A stretch of 54,116 nucleotides of DNA from Pokkaliibacter sp046614695 (GCF_046614695.1 NZ_JBKKHQ010000004.1:1-54116); one strand, 5' to 3'. Shown: positions 44,393 through 53,872, counted from the first letter of the stretch. Notes: generated by a model not told the origin, from the sequence alone. Numbers and translations are program-made.

Positions 44393-45406
44393 GTGACAAT
44401 TCGTGTAGCTATTAACGGTTATGGCCGCATCGGCCGCAATGTTCTGCGTGCTCTGTACGAGAATGGTTACCGCGATCGCATCCAGGTGGTTGCAATTAAT
44501 GATCTGGGCGACGCCAAGATCAATGCCCACCTCACTCAGTTTGATACTGTACATGGCCGTTTTAATGGCGAAGTAAAAGCTGAAGGCGATAAGCTCTATG
44601 TAAACGGTGATGAGATTGCAATCTCTTCAGAGCGTGACCCCGCAAAACTTAACTGGGGCGCACTGAACGTTGATGTCGTCTATGAGTGCACCGGCCTCTT
44701 CACTTCCCGTGAGAAAGCAGCACTGCACATTGAAGCTGGTGCAAAAAAAGTCATTATTTCCGCACCAGGCACCAATGTAGACGCAACAGTAGTTTATGGC
44801 GTCAACGATGACGTTCTGACTGCCGACCACACCATTATTTCCAATGCCTCCTGCACAACAAACTGCCTGGCACCATTGGCTAAAGCACTGAACGACACTG
44901 TCGGCATTGATAACGGCTTGATGACCACTATTCACGCCTACACCAACGACCAAAACCTGAGCGACGTTTATCACTCTGATATTTATCGTGCCCGCTCTGC
45001 TACCCAGTCAATGATTCCAACCAAAACCGGTGCTGCTGCAGCTGTAGGCTTGGTGCTGCCAGAATTAGCAGGTCGTCTTGATGGCTTCGCTGTTCGCGTA
45101 CCTACCATCAACGTTTCTGTTGTTGACCTGACTTTCGTCGCCAAACGCGAAACCAGCAAAGAAGAAATCAACAGCATAATGAAAGCTGCCGCCGAAGGCT
45201 CCATGGGCGAAAAAGGCGTGCTGGCTTATAACGAGCTGCCACTGGTATCTGTGGACTTTAACCACTGCCCACGCTCCTCCTCTTTTGACTCGACCCAGAC
45301 CCGCGTCAATGGCAATCTGGTGAAAGTATTGGCCTGGTATGACAACGAGTGGGGTTTCTCCAACCGCATGCTGGATAACACCATCGCCCTGGTCTCCGCC
45401 AAGTAA
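44393..45406 (+). CDS. gap: Glyceraldehyde-3-phosphate dehydrogenase, type I
   Basis: A 337-residue NAD-dependent enzyme. The start is GTG 44393 behind GAGG. The Rossmann motif INGYGRIGRNVLRA is at residues 7-20, the catalytic Cys is near residue 154 in SNASCTTNCLAP, and WYDNEWGFSNRMLD is near the C-terminus. It heads a plus-strand pair with pyk and is divergent from edd-glk, placing the lower Entner-Doudoroff steps beside the upper ones. Confidence 0.97.
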   Translation: MTIRVAINGYGRIGRNVLRALYENGYRDRIQVVAINDLGDAKINAHLTQFDTVHGRFNGEVKAEGDKLYVNGDEIAISSERDPAKLNWGALNVDVVYECTGLFTSREKAALHIEAGAKKVIISAPGTNVDATVVYGVNDDVLTADHTIISNASCTTNCLAPLAKALNDTVGIDNGLMTTIHAYTNDQNLSDVYHSDIYRARSATQSMIPTKTGAAAAVGLVLPELAGRLDGFAVRVPTINVSVVDLTFVAKRETSKEEINSIMKAAAEGSMGEKGVLAYNELPLVSVDFNHCPRSSSFDSTQTRVNGNLVKVLAWYDNEWGFSNRMLDNTIALVSAK

Positions 45407-45430
45407 TTCATCCAGATAACGAGTGAGCTT

Positions 45431-46876
45431 ATGCGTCGCACGAAAATAGTCGCCACCCTGGGACCTGCCAGTGAGCAACCAGAAGTTCTTCGCGAACTGA
45501 TTTGCGCAGGTGTTAACGTTGTTCGGTTGAACTTCTCCCACGGCAGCGCTGAAGAGCACCGCATGCGAGCCGAGCGCGTTCGCAGCATTGCCGAAGAACT
45601 CAACTCTTACGTTGCCATTCTTGGTGATCTTCAGGGGCCAAAAATCCGTATTTCACGGTTTAAGGATGGCCCAATCACCCTGAGCATCGGTCAGGATTTT
45701 ATCCTCGACACCGCGCTTGGACGTGATGAAGGCGACGCCACTCGCGTCGGCGTTGACTACAAAGAACTTGCCGAAGACTGCAACCCTGGCGATCGCCTGC
45801 TATTGGATGATGGCCGTGTCGTATTGGTCGTTGATCATATCGAAGGCACGCAGATGCACTGCAAGGTTGAAGTTGCAGGCAAACTCTCCAACAACAAAGG
45901 TATCAATCGTGAAGGTGGCGGTCTTTCAGCCCCCGCGCTGACCGATAAGGATAAGGAAGACATCAAAACTGCCGCCGCTATTGGCGTCGATTATGTTGCC
46001 GTTTCCTTCCCTCGCTGTGCCGGAGATATTGAAGAGGCTCGTCGTTTACTGCAGGCAGCAGGCAGCAATGCTGGCATCGTGGCCAAAATTGAGCGCGCCG
46101 ATGCTGTTAACGATTATGCAGTGCTTGATCAGATCATTATTGCCTCTGATGCCGTGATGGTTGCTCGCGGAGATTTGGGCGTTGAGATTGGCGATGCCCG
46201 TCTCGTAGGCGTTCAGAAGCATCTGATTGCACGATCTCGCACACTCGACCGTCTGGTTATTACTGCCACACAAATGATGGAATCCATGATCCAGAGCCCC
46301 ATGCCAACACGCGCAGAGGTAATGGACGTAGCCAACGCAGTATTGGATGGCACTGATGCAGTCATGCTATCAGCAGAAACTGCCGCTGGTGCATTCCCAA
46401 TTGAAACAGTAAAAGCCATGTCGCGCGCCTGCTTGGGCGCAGAGCAACATCCAAGCGCTTACAAATCCCGCCATCGTATGGATGGCACCTTTAAGCGCAA
46501 GGACGAAGCCATTGCGATGGCGGCGATGTACACCGCCAATCACCTGCAAGGTGTAAAAGCAATTGTAGCCATCACCGAAACTGGCTCGACCCCTCATTGG
46601 ATGTCACGAATCAGCTCAGGCCTGCCGATCTTTGCCCTGTCTCACAACACCAAGCCACTGAACAAAATGGCTCTTTACCGAGGTGTTCAGCCACTTTACT
46701 ACGATGCAACAGAACTGTCCGAGGAAGAAATTTCCCGCGGCGTCTGTGAAATGCTGGTAAGTAAAGGCCTTATTGGAATGGATGATCTGATCATCCTGAC
46801 CAAAGGCAGTGTCATGTGGCAACAAGGCGGCACAAACACGATGAAGATCCTGTCGCCGAGAGAAGCCATGGGCTGA
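45431..46876 (+). CDS. pykA: Pyruvate kinase, PykA type
   Basis: A 481-residue enzyme making pyruvate and ATP from PEP. TKIVATLGPAS is at the N-terminus, VRLNFSHG and the catalytic Lys segment GIVAKIERADAV follow, then VMVARGDLGVEIG and the variant signature ITATQMMESMI. Length is that of E. coli PykA (480). It follows gap by 24 bases and is terminated by a strong hairpin. Confidence 0.96.
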   Translation: MRRTKIVATLGPASEQPEVLRELICAGVNVVRLNFSHGSAEEHRMRAERVRSIAEELNSYVAILGDLQGPKIRISRFKDGPITLSIGQDFILDTALGRDEGDATRVGVDYKELAEDCNPGDRLLLDDGRVVLVVDHIEGTQMHCKVEVAGKLSNNKGINREGGGLSAPALTDKDKEDIKTAAAIGVDYVAVSFPRCAGDIEEARRLLQAAGSNAGIVAKIERADAVNDYAVLDQIIIASDAVMVARGDLGVEIGDARLVGVQKHLIARSRTLDRLVITATQMMESMIQSPMPTRAEVMDVANAVLDGTDAVMLSAETAAGAFPIETVKAMSRACLGAEQHPSAYKSRHRMDGTFKRKDEAIAMAAMYTANHLQGVKAIVAITETGSTPHWMSRISSGLPIFALSHNTKPLNKMALYRGVQPLYYDATELSEEEISRGVCEMLVSKGLIGMDDLIILTKGSVMWQQGGTNTMKILSPREAMG

Positions 46877-46891
46877 TCTCTACAGCAAAAT

Positions 46892-46919
46892 AAAAAACCG
46901 GCCTTGCGCCGGTTTTTTT
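46892..46919. terminator. Bidirectional intrinsic terminator after pyk
   Basis: ACCGGC / GCCGGT with a five-base loop, flanked by A6 and T7, separates pyk from the convergent PhnB-like gene. Confidence 0.88.
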
Positions 46920-46934
46920 GCCATTGAGGATTAA

Positions 46935-47339
46935 CTAGCTCTTTTCGACCGTATCCCAATAACACTTATCACCCATGTAACCCCAAAGCGATCTTTCAAC
47001 ATGCCATAGAGCGGGCTGCAGCACCTCAGCCCCCACAGAAAGATCATACCAATGACGCTGGGCCTGGTTTTGATCAGCACTCTCAAGCACTAAATAAAAT
47101 GCATTATCACCCTGACTCCATGGCATATCTTTACGCACATCAAAGGCCATCACTCGAAAGCCATTATCACTTATCAGCTGTCCCCAGATAATCGCTTCCG
47201 AATCCACCCCCTGCTCTGCAAGACCAGCCTCACGGTAGGTCACCAGACTTAGCGAACCATGAAAAACCGCATGATAAAACTCCAGCGCTTGTCGGGCATT
47301 ACCATCAAAATTCAGATGAGACGTGAGCGTTGAATGCAT
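46935..47339 (-). CDS. PhnB-like VOC/glyoxalase-fold protein
   Basis: A 134-residue protein of the VOC superfamily, PhnB-like group. It starts STLTSHLNFDGNARQALEFYHAVF, the typical first beta-alpha unit, and ends LWGYMGDKCYWDT, matching the WG..GxxxDxxG-type end of the group. Function of the group is not firmly known. It lies 37 bases after a YafY-type regulator gene on the same strand, a common pairing. Confidence 0.88.
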   Translation of the reverse strand: MHSTLTSHLNFDGNARQALEFYHAVFHGSLSLVTYREAGLAEQGVDSEAIIWGQLISDNGFRVMAFDVRKDMPWSQGDNAFYLVLESADQNQAQRHWYDLSVGAEVLQPALWHVERSLWGYMGDKCYWDTVEKS

Positions 47340-47376
47340 ATTTACTCCTTAAGACGCGATTGATAATCCGCTCATC

Positions 47377-48105
47377 TTAAGTGGAGATACTGTCAATTTC
47401 TGGCAGTAGACTTCGCCCGGGCACATATTCAGAATCACGCCACTGAGCGAGCAATTTCTGACGGCTGGAAGGGTAATGCTCGTCAGCCATCAACGCTTCC
47501 TGAATTCGGTCTGCACGAAAACTCCTGAACGCATCACGCTGCTCACACCAACACATCAGAACTCGGCTTTGATCAAAATAGACCAGCGCAAATGGCCAGA
47601 CAGTTCTCTCTGAGAACTCTCCAGCCACATCCAAGTACCGGATCTTGACCTTTTTTTCCTGCCGAATCGACGACCTCAAAAGCTCGATATCAACGCCATG
47701 ACCCGCATGAGGCATAGACCGTCCGGCACCTAATAGCAACGAACAATCATGCAACTCCTTGCTGACATGAGAAGGAAGCACAGCACTGATTTTCTCAAGC
47801 ATCCGCAAGGCGCTTTGCGCCAATGCAGGATCACCCTGCTCTGCGACCAACCTTACCCCCAGCACTAAAGCCTCAATTTCACTCAGATCAAACATGAGAG
47901 GCGGCAACATAAAGCCAGGCTTCATCACATATCCAAGCCCAGGCTCGCCCTCAATCTGCGCCCCTTGAGACTGCAAACTGGCTATGTCCCTATACAGAGT
48001 TCGGATACTGACATTCAGTTTTTGCGCAAGCACATGCGCGCTCACAGGTCGCCGATAGTGGCGCAATAGCTGCAGAAGCTCCAAAAGACGCTCAGTTCTA
48101 ACCAT
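47377..48105 (-). CDS. YafY-type HTH and WYL-domain transcriptional regulator
   Basis: A 242-residue regulator. The N-terminal HTH_11 domain (residues 1-60) contains LAQKLNVSIRTLYRDIASLQ. The WYL-type effector domain covers about residues 130-215 (VWPFALVYFDQSRVLMCWC). Start is ATG 48105; the open frame continues upstream to 48261 only because it crosses the tRNA-Ser gene. It probably regulates itself and the PhnB-like gene, by position. Confidence 0.9.
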   Translation of the reverse strand: MVRTERLLELLQLLRHYRRPVSAHVLAQKLNVSIRTLYRDIASLQSQGAQIEGEPGLGYVMKPGFMLPPLMFDLSEIEALVLGVRLVAEQGDPALAQSALRMLEKISAVLPSHVSKELHDCSLLLGAGRSMPHAGHGVDIELLRSSIRQEKKVKIRYLDVAGEFSERTVWPFALVYFDQSRVLMCWCEQRDAFRSFRADRIQEALMADEHYPSSRQKLLAQWRDSEYVPGRSLLPEIDSIST

Positions 48106-48131
48106 GGGCAAGATATCCACGCGACAAAAAC

Positions 48132-48167
48132 GAAAAAGCCCTGCAGCTTTCACTGCAGGGCTTTTTC
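48132..48167 (-). terminator. Intrinsic terminator after tRNA-Ser
   Basis: GCCCTGCAG / CTGCAGGGC with a six-base loop has a T5 run on the minus strand. It lies just beyond the tRNA 3' end and upstream of the YafY-type gene. Confidence 0.85.
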
Positions 48168-48174
48168 TTGAATT

Positions 48175-48262
48175 TGGCGGTGAGGGAGGGATTCGAACCC
48201 TCGATGCCTTTCGACATACACACTTTCCAGGCGTGCTCCTTCGGCCACTCGGACACCTCACC
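48175..48262 (-). tRNA. tRNA-Ser (GGA)
   Basis: An 88-nucleotide class II tRNA with encoded CCA. The acceptor GGTGAGG pairs with CCTCACC. The anticodon GGA is read from 48226-48228 in the loop CTGGAAA. The long variable arm and the TTCGAAT T-loop are intact, and the sequence closely resembles E. coli tRNA-Ser(GGA). Confidence 0.97.
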
Positions 48263-48340
48263 GAAAGCGTTCATCGCTGAACGCGGTGCGTAATGTAACT
48301 ATTAGGTTTTTGAAACGCAAGCACTTTTTAAAAATTTTCC

Positions 48341-48802
48341 TTACTGAGAACGGTATGCCACAAAGCGTCCAGTCAGTAGCATCGCGATGCCATCATCAGC
48401 AATAAGATGCACCATAAGATTTAAAGCCGCCTTTCCTCGCTCTTTAAGCTTTTGTTCAAATGAGTCCAGCTCTGACTCTTCTGGCAGTCCAACCTTTGCG
48501 GTAAAGCTGGAGCGGACGGGCTTCTGATATTCCAGATTACTTTTATGAACGACCACTTCAAAAGCTCCCGGCTCGACCCGCTCGGCCAATACAGAAACCA
48601 GCGCCCACCCCGCCAGAGTCGCAACAGAAGCGAGCGCACCACCAAATCCTGTGCCTTTATCATTAACGTTTGGCTCAATGGGGGCACACAGGCTTAGGTC
48701 ACGCTCTGAAAGCACCAATGGCTCCAGCTGCATCGCTGCTGTCAACGGAATGGAATCCAGTCGCTGCTGCACTTGGCGCAACGCTTTCTCCAACCCCATC
48801 AT
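48341..48802 (-). CDS. Hotdog-fold putative thioesterase (YiiD C-terminal type)
   Basis: A 153-residue protein of the YiiD_C thioesterase family. IPLTAAMQLEPLVLSERDLSLCAPIEPNVNDKGTGFGG follows the family pattern, with the NDKGTxFGG loop near residue 50. Start is at ATG 48802 (ATGA overlap with the nitroreductase stop) or the adjacent ATG 48799; the Shine-Dalgarno AAAGGGGA lies just before them, and an ATG at 48814 lacks one. It is translationally coupled to the nitroreductase gene. Substrate unknown. Confidence 0.85.
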   Translation of the reverse strand: MMGLEKALRQVQQRLDSIPLTAAMQLEPLVLSERDLSLCAPIEPNVNDKGTGFGGALASVATLAGWALVSVLAERVEPGAFEVVVHKSNLEYQKPVRSSFTAKVGLPEESELDSFEQKLKERGKAALNLMVHLIADDGIAMLLTGRFVAYRSQ

Positions 48803-49362
48803 TCCCCTTTCCATTGCGACACGTGGTCAGCGGCATTCAAAACAGGTGCAGACGGCACAGCCTGTGCAGGCTGACCCACATAAAGCATACCGATATTCTG
48901 CTCATTTTCTTTAAGGCCCAAAGCGCGCGAAATACTGGCATCTTCCGCTACCCAGCCCGTGCGCCAGATAGCCCCTAGACCCTGCGCGAAAGCAGAGAGA
49001 AGAATATTCTGCGCCGCAGCTCCTGCTGACAACATTTGCTCAAAGCGAGGCACTTTAGGATTCTCAGAGTAACAGGCCACGACAACTATCAGCAGAGGCG
49101 CTCTCAGCGGCATATTCAAACACTTTTCGAGAAACTCCGGCGCAGCATCAGGGTCATTCTCCATAGCCACCTGAGCGAAAACCTCGCCGAGACGCATCCT
49201 GGCCTCACCCTCAACCTCTATAAAACGCCAGGGATGTATTCCCCCGTGATCAGGAGCTCGCATCGCAGCCTTCCAGAATAGTGCCCGCTGCTCAGGAGTG
49301 GGCGCTTCACCACCTAACTTGCTGAAAGAAACCCGATTCTCAAGTAATGACAATGCATCCAT
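48799..49362 (-). CDS. ydjA: Nitroreductase-family FMN oxidoreductase, YdjA type
   Basis: A 187-residue flavoprotein. RVSFSKLGGEAPTPEQRALFWKAAMRAPDHGGIHPWRF is the usual YdjA N-terminus with its FMN-binding Arg and Ser/Pro region, and GLGAIWRTGW is the second FMN block. The small size fits the minimal YdjA group. The physiological substrate is unknown. It shares an operon with the following thioesterase gene. Confidence 0.92.
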   Translation of the reverse strand: MDALSLLENRVSFSKLGGEAPTPEQRALFWKAAMRAPDHGGIHPWRFIEVEGEARMRLGEVFAQVAMENDPDAAPEFLEKCLNMPLRAPLLIVVVACYSENPKVPRFEQMLSAGAAAQNILLSAFAQGLGAIWRTGWVAEDASISRALGLKENEQNIGMLYVGQPAQAVPSAPVLNAADHVSQWKGE

Positions 49363-49609
49363 ATAATTAAACTCTATACTTTCCAGCTGAGGCTATTTGA
49401 AACCTGCCAACCCGAGGGAACGAAACGCCACTCAGGACGACATAGTAATAACCTGAAATTCAAGGAGTTGCGTTTAAGGAATTGCCTGATGCCCCTATTA
49501 ATACACTAATGGGAGCATGACCGGCTGGTTACGCTACTGCGTTAGATAATAATGAGTTTTATTAACGATTAAAGCTTGATATTCAAAATCATCGTCACAG
49601 GATAGTTGC

Positions 49610-50695
49610 ATGAGTTCACAGGACCCAATGACTCTGTTCGCCATCGAGGCCGTCGTGGTTTTGTTAGTGCTACTGGTGTTTCTTGGCATTTTCACCCGCT
49701 ACCAGAACCAGCGTATCAAGCGGCTACGCGAGAAACTCAACAAGCAGCCTGACCACCTACCCGATCTTGATCTTGAGGGCTTCAGTGATGAGCCCGAATC
49801 TCCTACTTATCGACATCATCTCAATCAGGCACTCCAACACACTATTCTTCATTATAAATCGCTACGCCCCGATAATAGCGGCTTTGAACTTCACCCTGAC
49901 CAACCTGCAGAGGTTCAGACAACCGCAATGCGACTTATGTTTCTCCATGCAGAGAAACAAGCACTGCAAAGCACCGACGAGGAAAGTTTTTGGCAAAGCA
50001 TTCACTCTTCGTTGACCCGAGTAGCCTCTTCCTACGCCCCGGAACTTCAACTGAGTAATGATGCAGGCGTGAGCGAAGAAGGGATTTTACAAGCAACCGG
50101 CAACCCTAAAGACGAGCTCGCCGCATTGGCAAAAATGATTGGAGCGCTGAATAAGACACTGCGCCAGGCTACTGAAGACAGTAAACATCTTGCGACTCTT
50201 AACTCTGAGCTCAACAAGACACTACAGAACCTGCCAACACTGAAAGACAGTATGAAACAGGTTTTCACCGCTTTTGGCCCCAACTATACCAGCGAGAGCG
50301 AAAACGCGGGAAACACCTTAACGCAGTGGAAAGATACTCTTGGCGAGCTAAAACTTGCACAACAAAGCTGCTCCGAGGCTTTGACTGCGGGCGAGGATTT
50401 GCCTGCAGAAGCTTTGGAGAACTTGCGCGGAAAGATTGGCGACTTACTCTGGTACAGCACTGCTCAACTACCTGAGTACCAGGAACAGATTGCCGTACTT
50501 CAAGCCACAACCAGTGAACTTGAAACAGGGCTTGCCGGCATTAGACCCAAAACCCAGCATCACGCTTTCATTGAAGAAATGCTTAAGGAATCTCGCGATC
50601 TGCATCACATCGTGAAAAAAGATATTGCACAACTGGAAGAGAAACTGGGGCTGGCTCAGCAAGCCAGCGAGAGCTTTTCATTACTTCAGGAGTAG
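49610..50695 (+). CDS. Membrane-anchored coiled-coil protein, unknown function
   Basis: A 361-residue protein I do not recognise. An N-terminal transmembrane helix (FAIEAVVVLLVLLVFLGIFT, about residues 10-29) is followed by a basic stretch (RYQNQRIKRLREKL), which places the remainder in the cytoplasm. Heptad-like helices occupy about residues 180-235 and 290-355. The chain is acidic with low Cys content. ATG lies behind AGGATAG. It is monocistronic, with its own terminator. A scaffold or envelope-linked regulator is possible, but nothing shows it. Confidence 0.75.
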   Translation: MSSQDPMTLFAIEAVVVLLVLLVFLGIFTRYQNQRIKRLREKLNKQPDHLPDLDLEGFSDEPESPTYRHHLNQALQHTILHYKSLRPDNSGFELHPDQPAEVQTTAMRLMFLHAEKQALQSTDEESFWQSIHSSLTRVASSYAPELQLSNDAGVSEEGILQATGNPKDELAALAKMIGALNKTLRQATEDSKHLATLNSELNKTLQNLPTLKDSMKQVFTAFGPNYTSESENAGNTLTQWKDTLGELKLAQQSCSEALTAGEDLPAEALENLRGKIGDLLWYSTAQLPEYQEQIAVLQATTSELETGLAGIRPKTQHHAFIEEMLKESRDLHHIVKKDIAQLEEKLGLAQQASESFSLLQE

Positions 50696-50723
50696 CTGCA
50701 GGCTTTTTGAGCGCAGAATAATA

Positions 50724-50751
50724 AAAAGGGAAGCCATGATGCTTCCCTTTT
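50724..50751. terminator. Bidirectional intrinsic terminator
   Basis: AAAAGGGAAGC / GCTTCCCTTTT forms an 11-bp perfect stem with the loop CATGAT, between the coiled-coil gene and queF (convergent). Confidence 0.88.
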
Positions 50752-50764
50752 GTATCTATCAAAC

Positions 50765-51580
50765 TTACTGACGTGACAGCCTGATATCATCAGGCTCGCC
50801 GGGCTCAGTTGACCGCCAGGGGTTAATATCCAACCCACCTCTTCGCACATAGCGCGCATAGACCGTCAACCTCTCCGGACGGCACTGCTCCATGATGTCA
50901 GTAAAGATCTGCTCAACGCATTGCTCATGAAAATCACCATGATCCCGATACGAAACGATGTAGGCCAAGAGCCCCTCATGATGAATTGGCGTACCGCGGT
51001 AATCAATGACGACCGAACCCCAGTCCGGCTGACTGGTAACCGGACAGTTGGATTTAAGCAAGTCGCTGTAGAGACGCTCTTCAACCACCTCCTGGCCACT
51101 AGCCGTGGAAAGCAATGAAGCCTCAGGCGCGTAATGCAATATCTCAACATCCAAATCATCTATACATGCTCCGGGTAAGCCCAATACGGCAGGAGCATCA
51201 GCTACCTTTAGCAAACGGACTTGCACAGGCGCCCCTGCGGCTGCACTTAGATCCTTGGTCATCAGATCAACAACCTCCGATTCCGTCTCAAATCGGGAGC
51301 CATTAAAAGAGTTCAAATACAGCTTGAACGACTTACTCTCGATAATAGACGGCGAGCAACCCGGCACACGAAAAAGACCGACGCGAACCAAGGGTTTCCC
51401 TTTAGGGTTAAGCCAGCTGATCTCATAGCCCGTCCAGTCATCCCACCGGTAGCACTCGCCAGAATAGATCTGGTGACGTGGAATAGGACAAAGCTGCGAT
51501 GAATCATATCGATCAACGTAGTTAGACTTTTCACCCAGCGGTGCATGCGCCTGTTTTAGCAACGACTCGGTATTATGCAT
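50765..51580 (-). CDS. queF: NADPH-dependent 7-cyano-7-deazaguanine reductase
   Basis: A 271-residue bimodular nitrile reductase making preQ1 for queuosine. The substrate motif ESKSFKLYLNSFN lies near residue 94. The catalytic Cys is in LKSNCPVTSQPDWGS, near residue 180, and the NADPH motif lies around YRDHGDFHEQC. The chain ends RYVRRGGLDINPWRS. It follows yadH by seven bases with GAGG before the ATG, so it is probably cotranscribed with yadGH. Confidence 0.97.
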   Translation of the reverse strand: MHNTESLLKQAHAPLGEKSNYVDRYDSSQLCPIPRHQIYSGECYRWDDWTGYEISWLNPKGKPLVRVGLFRVPGCSPSIIESKSFKLYLNSFNGSRFETESEVVDLMTKDLSAAAGAPVQVRLLKVADAPAVLGLPGACIDDLDVEILHYAPEASLLSTASGQEVVEERLYSDLLKSNCPVTSQPDWGSVVIDYRGTPIHHEGLLAYIVSYRDHGDFHEQCVEQIFTDIMEQCRPERLTVYARYVRRGGLDINPWRSTEPGEPDDIRLSRQ

Positions 51581-51587
51581 AGCAACC

Positions 51588-52361
51588 TCAGTGACGAATG
51601 CCCTTGCCGGATTTCAGCAAGCTCAGGCAGAACCAGAACAGCAGGATGCTACAGATCAGAATGATGACTATAGCCAGACCTACATTAATATCTGAAACGC
51701 CAAGAATGCCGTACCGAAAGGCATTAATCATATAAAGGATTGGGTTGATCTGAGACACTCCCTGCCAGAACACAGGCAGCAAAGTGATCGAATAGAACAC
51801 ACCACCCAGATAGGTGAGAGGCGTCAGCACAAAAGTCGGCACGATGGAAATATCATCGAAGCTTTTGGCATACACCGCATTCACAAACCCACCCAGTGAG
51901 AAAAGGAAAGCGGTCAGGAAAACCACCAACACCGTAATCCCGATGTGATGAATGTTCAGATGGGTAAAGAACAGCGACAACAAGGTCACAATAAAGCCCA
52001 CGGCAAGGCCGCGCGCCACACCTCCCAACACGTATCCCAGCAAGATCACCCAGTTAGGCACAGGTGATACCAGCAACTCTTCAATATGGCCCTGGAATTT
52101 GGTGCCATAGAACGAGGAGACAACGTTACCGTAAGAACTGGTGATGACTGACATCATAATCAGACCCGGCACAATGAACTGGATGTAAGTAAAGCCACCC
52201 ATCTCACCAATCCGGCTTCCGATCAGATTACCGAAAATCACAAAATACAGCGTCATGGTGATCGCAGGCGGAAGAATCGTCTGCACCCAGATTCTTGAGA
52301 AACGGCGAATCTCTTTGACCAGAATGGTCCAGAAGGCAATAAAGAGTTCTCTAGAATTCAT
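51588..52361 (-). CDS. yadH: ABC-2 type exporter permease, YadH type
   Basis: A 257-residue inner-membrane permease with six predicted helices. The ABC-2 signature region SFDDISIVPTFVLTPLTYLGGVFYSI is near residue 170. It overlaps the ATPase gene by four bases and forms the YadGH exporter, whose substrate is unknown. Confidence 0.93.
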   Translation of the reverse strand: MNSRELFIAFWTILVKEIRRFSRIWVQTILPPAITMTLYFVIFGNLIGSRIGEMGGFTYIQFIVPGLIMMSVITSSYGNVVSSFYGTKFQGHIEELLVSPVPNWVILLGYVLGGVARGLAVGFIVTLLSLFFTHLNIHHIGITVLVVFLTAFLFSLGGFVNAVYAKSFDDISIVPTFVLTPLTYLGGVFYSITLLPVFWQGVSQINPILYMINAFRYGILGVSDINVGLAIVIILICSILLFWFCLSLLKSGKGIRH

Positions 52362-53287
52362 TTAGCGCTCTCCGTTACGAGGGACACAAACAACTCCTCC
52401 AGTCGGTTGGCTTTATTTCGCATACTGTTAACCTCTATACCTGCCGCCTGCAGCCCAGCGAACAAAGCGTTAATGCCCTGAGATTTCTCAACATCCACCT
52501 GCAATGTCGTCTCGCCCACCAGGCTGATAGGATAGCCCTCAACCTGAGGCACATCGCTTGCTTGAATAGGCTTGGCAATATCCAGAAGGAAGGTTTCGAC
52601 ATTCAATTTTGAGAGTAACTGGCGCATGGACGTATTCTCGATAATCTCGCCTTTATTAATGATGGCGATATTACGGCAGAGATTTTCAGCCTCTTCGAGA
52701 TAGTGCGTAGTCAGAATGATGGTTGTACCTTCCTCTGCATTAATCTTGCGAAGAAAGTCCCACAGAGAGCGCCGAAGCTCGATATCTACGCCTGCGGTCG
52801 GCTCATCCAGAATAAGCAGACGCGGATTGTGCACCAGCGCACGAGCAATCATCAGGCGACGCTTCATACCACCCGACAGCATACGCGATACGTTGTTGCG
52901 CTTATCCCAAAGATCCAGTTGCTTAAGCAGTTTCTCTGCCCGTGGCGCCGCAATCTCAGCAGGAATACCGTAGTAGCCAGCCTGAGTGATGACGATATTC
53001 CACACCTTCTCAAACTGATTAAAGTTAAACTCCTGCGGCACAACCCCCAGCATCGTTTTTGCCTTGGACATTTCAGAGTCCAGGTCATAGCCGAATACAG
53101 AAACCTCTCCGCCGGACTTACGCACCAGTGAAGAAACAATTCCAAGAGTGGTGGACTTCCCAGCGCCATTTGGCCCCAGCAATGCGAAAAAATCCCCCTG
53201 CTCAACGGTCATATCGATGCCTTTAAGAGCCTCGAAACCGTTCCCATATACTTTTCGCAAACCTCGCAGGGTCAATGCGTTGGTCAT
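52358..53287 (-). CDS. yadG: ABC exporter ATPase, YadG type
   Basis: A 309-residue ATPase. Walker A is GPNGAGKSTTLG, the signature LSGGMKRRLMIARAL, Walker B LLILDEPTAGVD, and the H-loop LTTHYLEEAE. About 80 residues follow the NBD. Start is ATG 53287 with GGGGAAA upstream, matching the E. coli length (308); the frame to 53350 is an extension without support. It acts with YadH. Confidence 0.94.
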   Translation of the reverse strand: MTNALTLRGLRKVYGNGFEALKGIDMTVEQGDFFALLGPNGAGKSTTLGIVSSLVRKSGGEVSVFGYDLDSEMSKAKTMLGVVPQEFNFNQFEKVWNIVITQAGYYGIPAEIAAPRAEKLLKQLDLWDKRNNVSRMLSGGMKRRLMIARALVHNPRLLILDEPTAGVDIELRRSLWDFLRKINAEEGTTIILTTHYLEEAENLCRNIAIINKGEIIENTSMRQLLSKLNVETFLLDIAKPIQASDVPQVEGYPISLVGETTLQVDVEKSQGINALFAGLQAAGIEVNSMRNKANRLEELFVSLVTESAK

Positions 53288-53467
53288 AAACTTTCCCCAG
53301 TCAGACAGTGGCCGTAGATTCTTGGGTGAAGTCGACGACTTTTCAACCAATCTTCAATGAACCAATGCGTTGCGAGTGATGAATTAATACAATATGAGCC
53401 GACCCGAAGGCCGATTGACTCTATGACGCCCTCGACACCACGCTCTAGTGCAATAACGGATGTCTTA

Positions 53468-53872
53468 ATGAACGATCAACAATGGTTTGAGTATCACCTT
53501 GATACGCTTCTTGAAAGCTTGACGGCGCTGGAAAAACTGCCGGACTTCAGTGATGAACAAATCACCGAGACCGATGAGATTTTTCTGGATAATTTCCGCC
53601 ATCTTGCCGAGTCCATGGCAGAGCACAGCAGCGACTGGCACACCGAAGGGCAGGACGTCATCACGCAAGTGGTGAGACTCTACCCACAACACACCCATTT
53701 AGTGAGCCGTGACCTGTTTTGGTTCTTCGGTGGCGACTGCCTGCACTATCTCGATGATGAAGAGATCGAATTCTACCAGAATATTGAGGAACTTCGCTTT
53801 GAAGCAGAGCGTGAAGGGCTTGATTTTGATTACGAAGCACTAAAAGAGCGCTTTGGCAAAGCAGTGCACTAA
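53468..53872 (+). CDS. PA2817-family-like conserved protein, unknown function
   Basis: A 134-residue acidic, soluble protein if started at ATG 53468. In-frame ATGs at 53357 and 53422 lack convincing Shine-Dalgarno sites, and the extra residues look non-family. The distinctive block VSRDLFWFFGGDCLHYLDDEEI resembles the Pseudomonas PA2817 family; this is from memory of that family. No function is known. It is divergent from yadG. Confidence 0.8.
   Translation: MNDQQWFEYHLDTLLESLTALEKLPDFSDEQITETDEIFLDNFRHLAESMAEHSSDWHTEGQDVITQVVRLYPQHTHLVSRDLFWFFGGDCLHYLDDEEIEFYQNIEELRFEAEREGLDFDYEALKERFGKAVH

Noticed and set aside
48106..48261. N-terminal extension of the YafY-type regulator
   Set aside because: The extra codons run through the terminator and the tRNA-Ser gene, so they cannot be part of the protein.
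48175..48262. tRNA-Ser as an integration site for a mobile element
   Set aside because: No integrase, direct repeat of the tRNA end or atypical gene block lies beside it.
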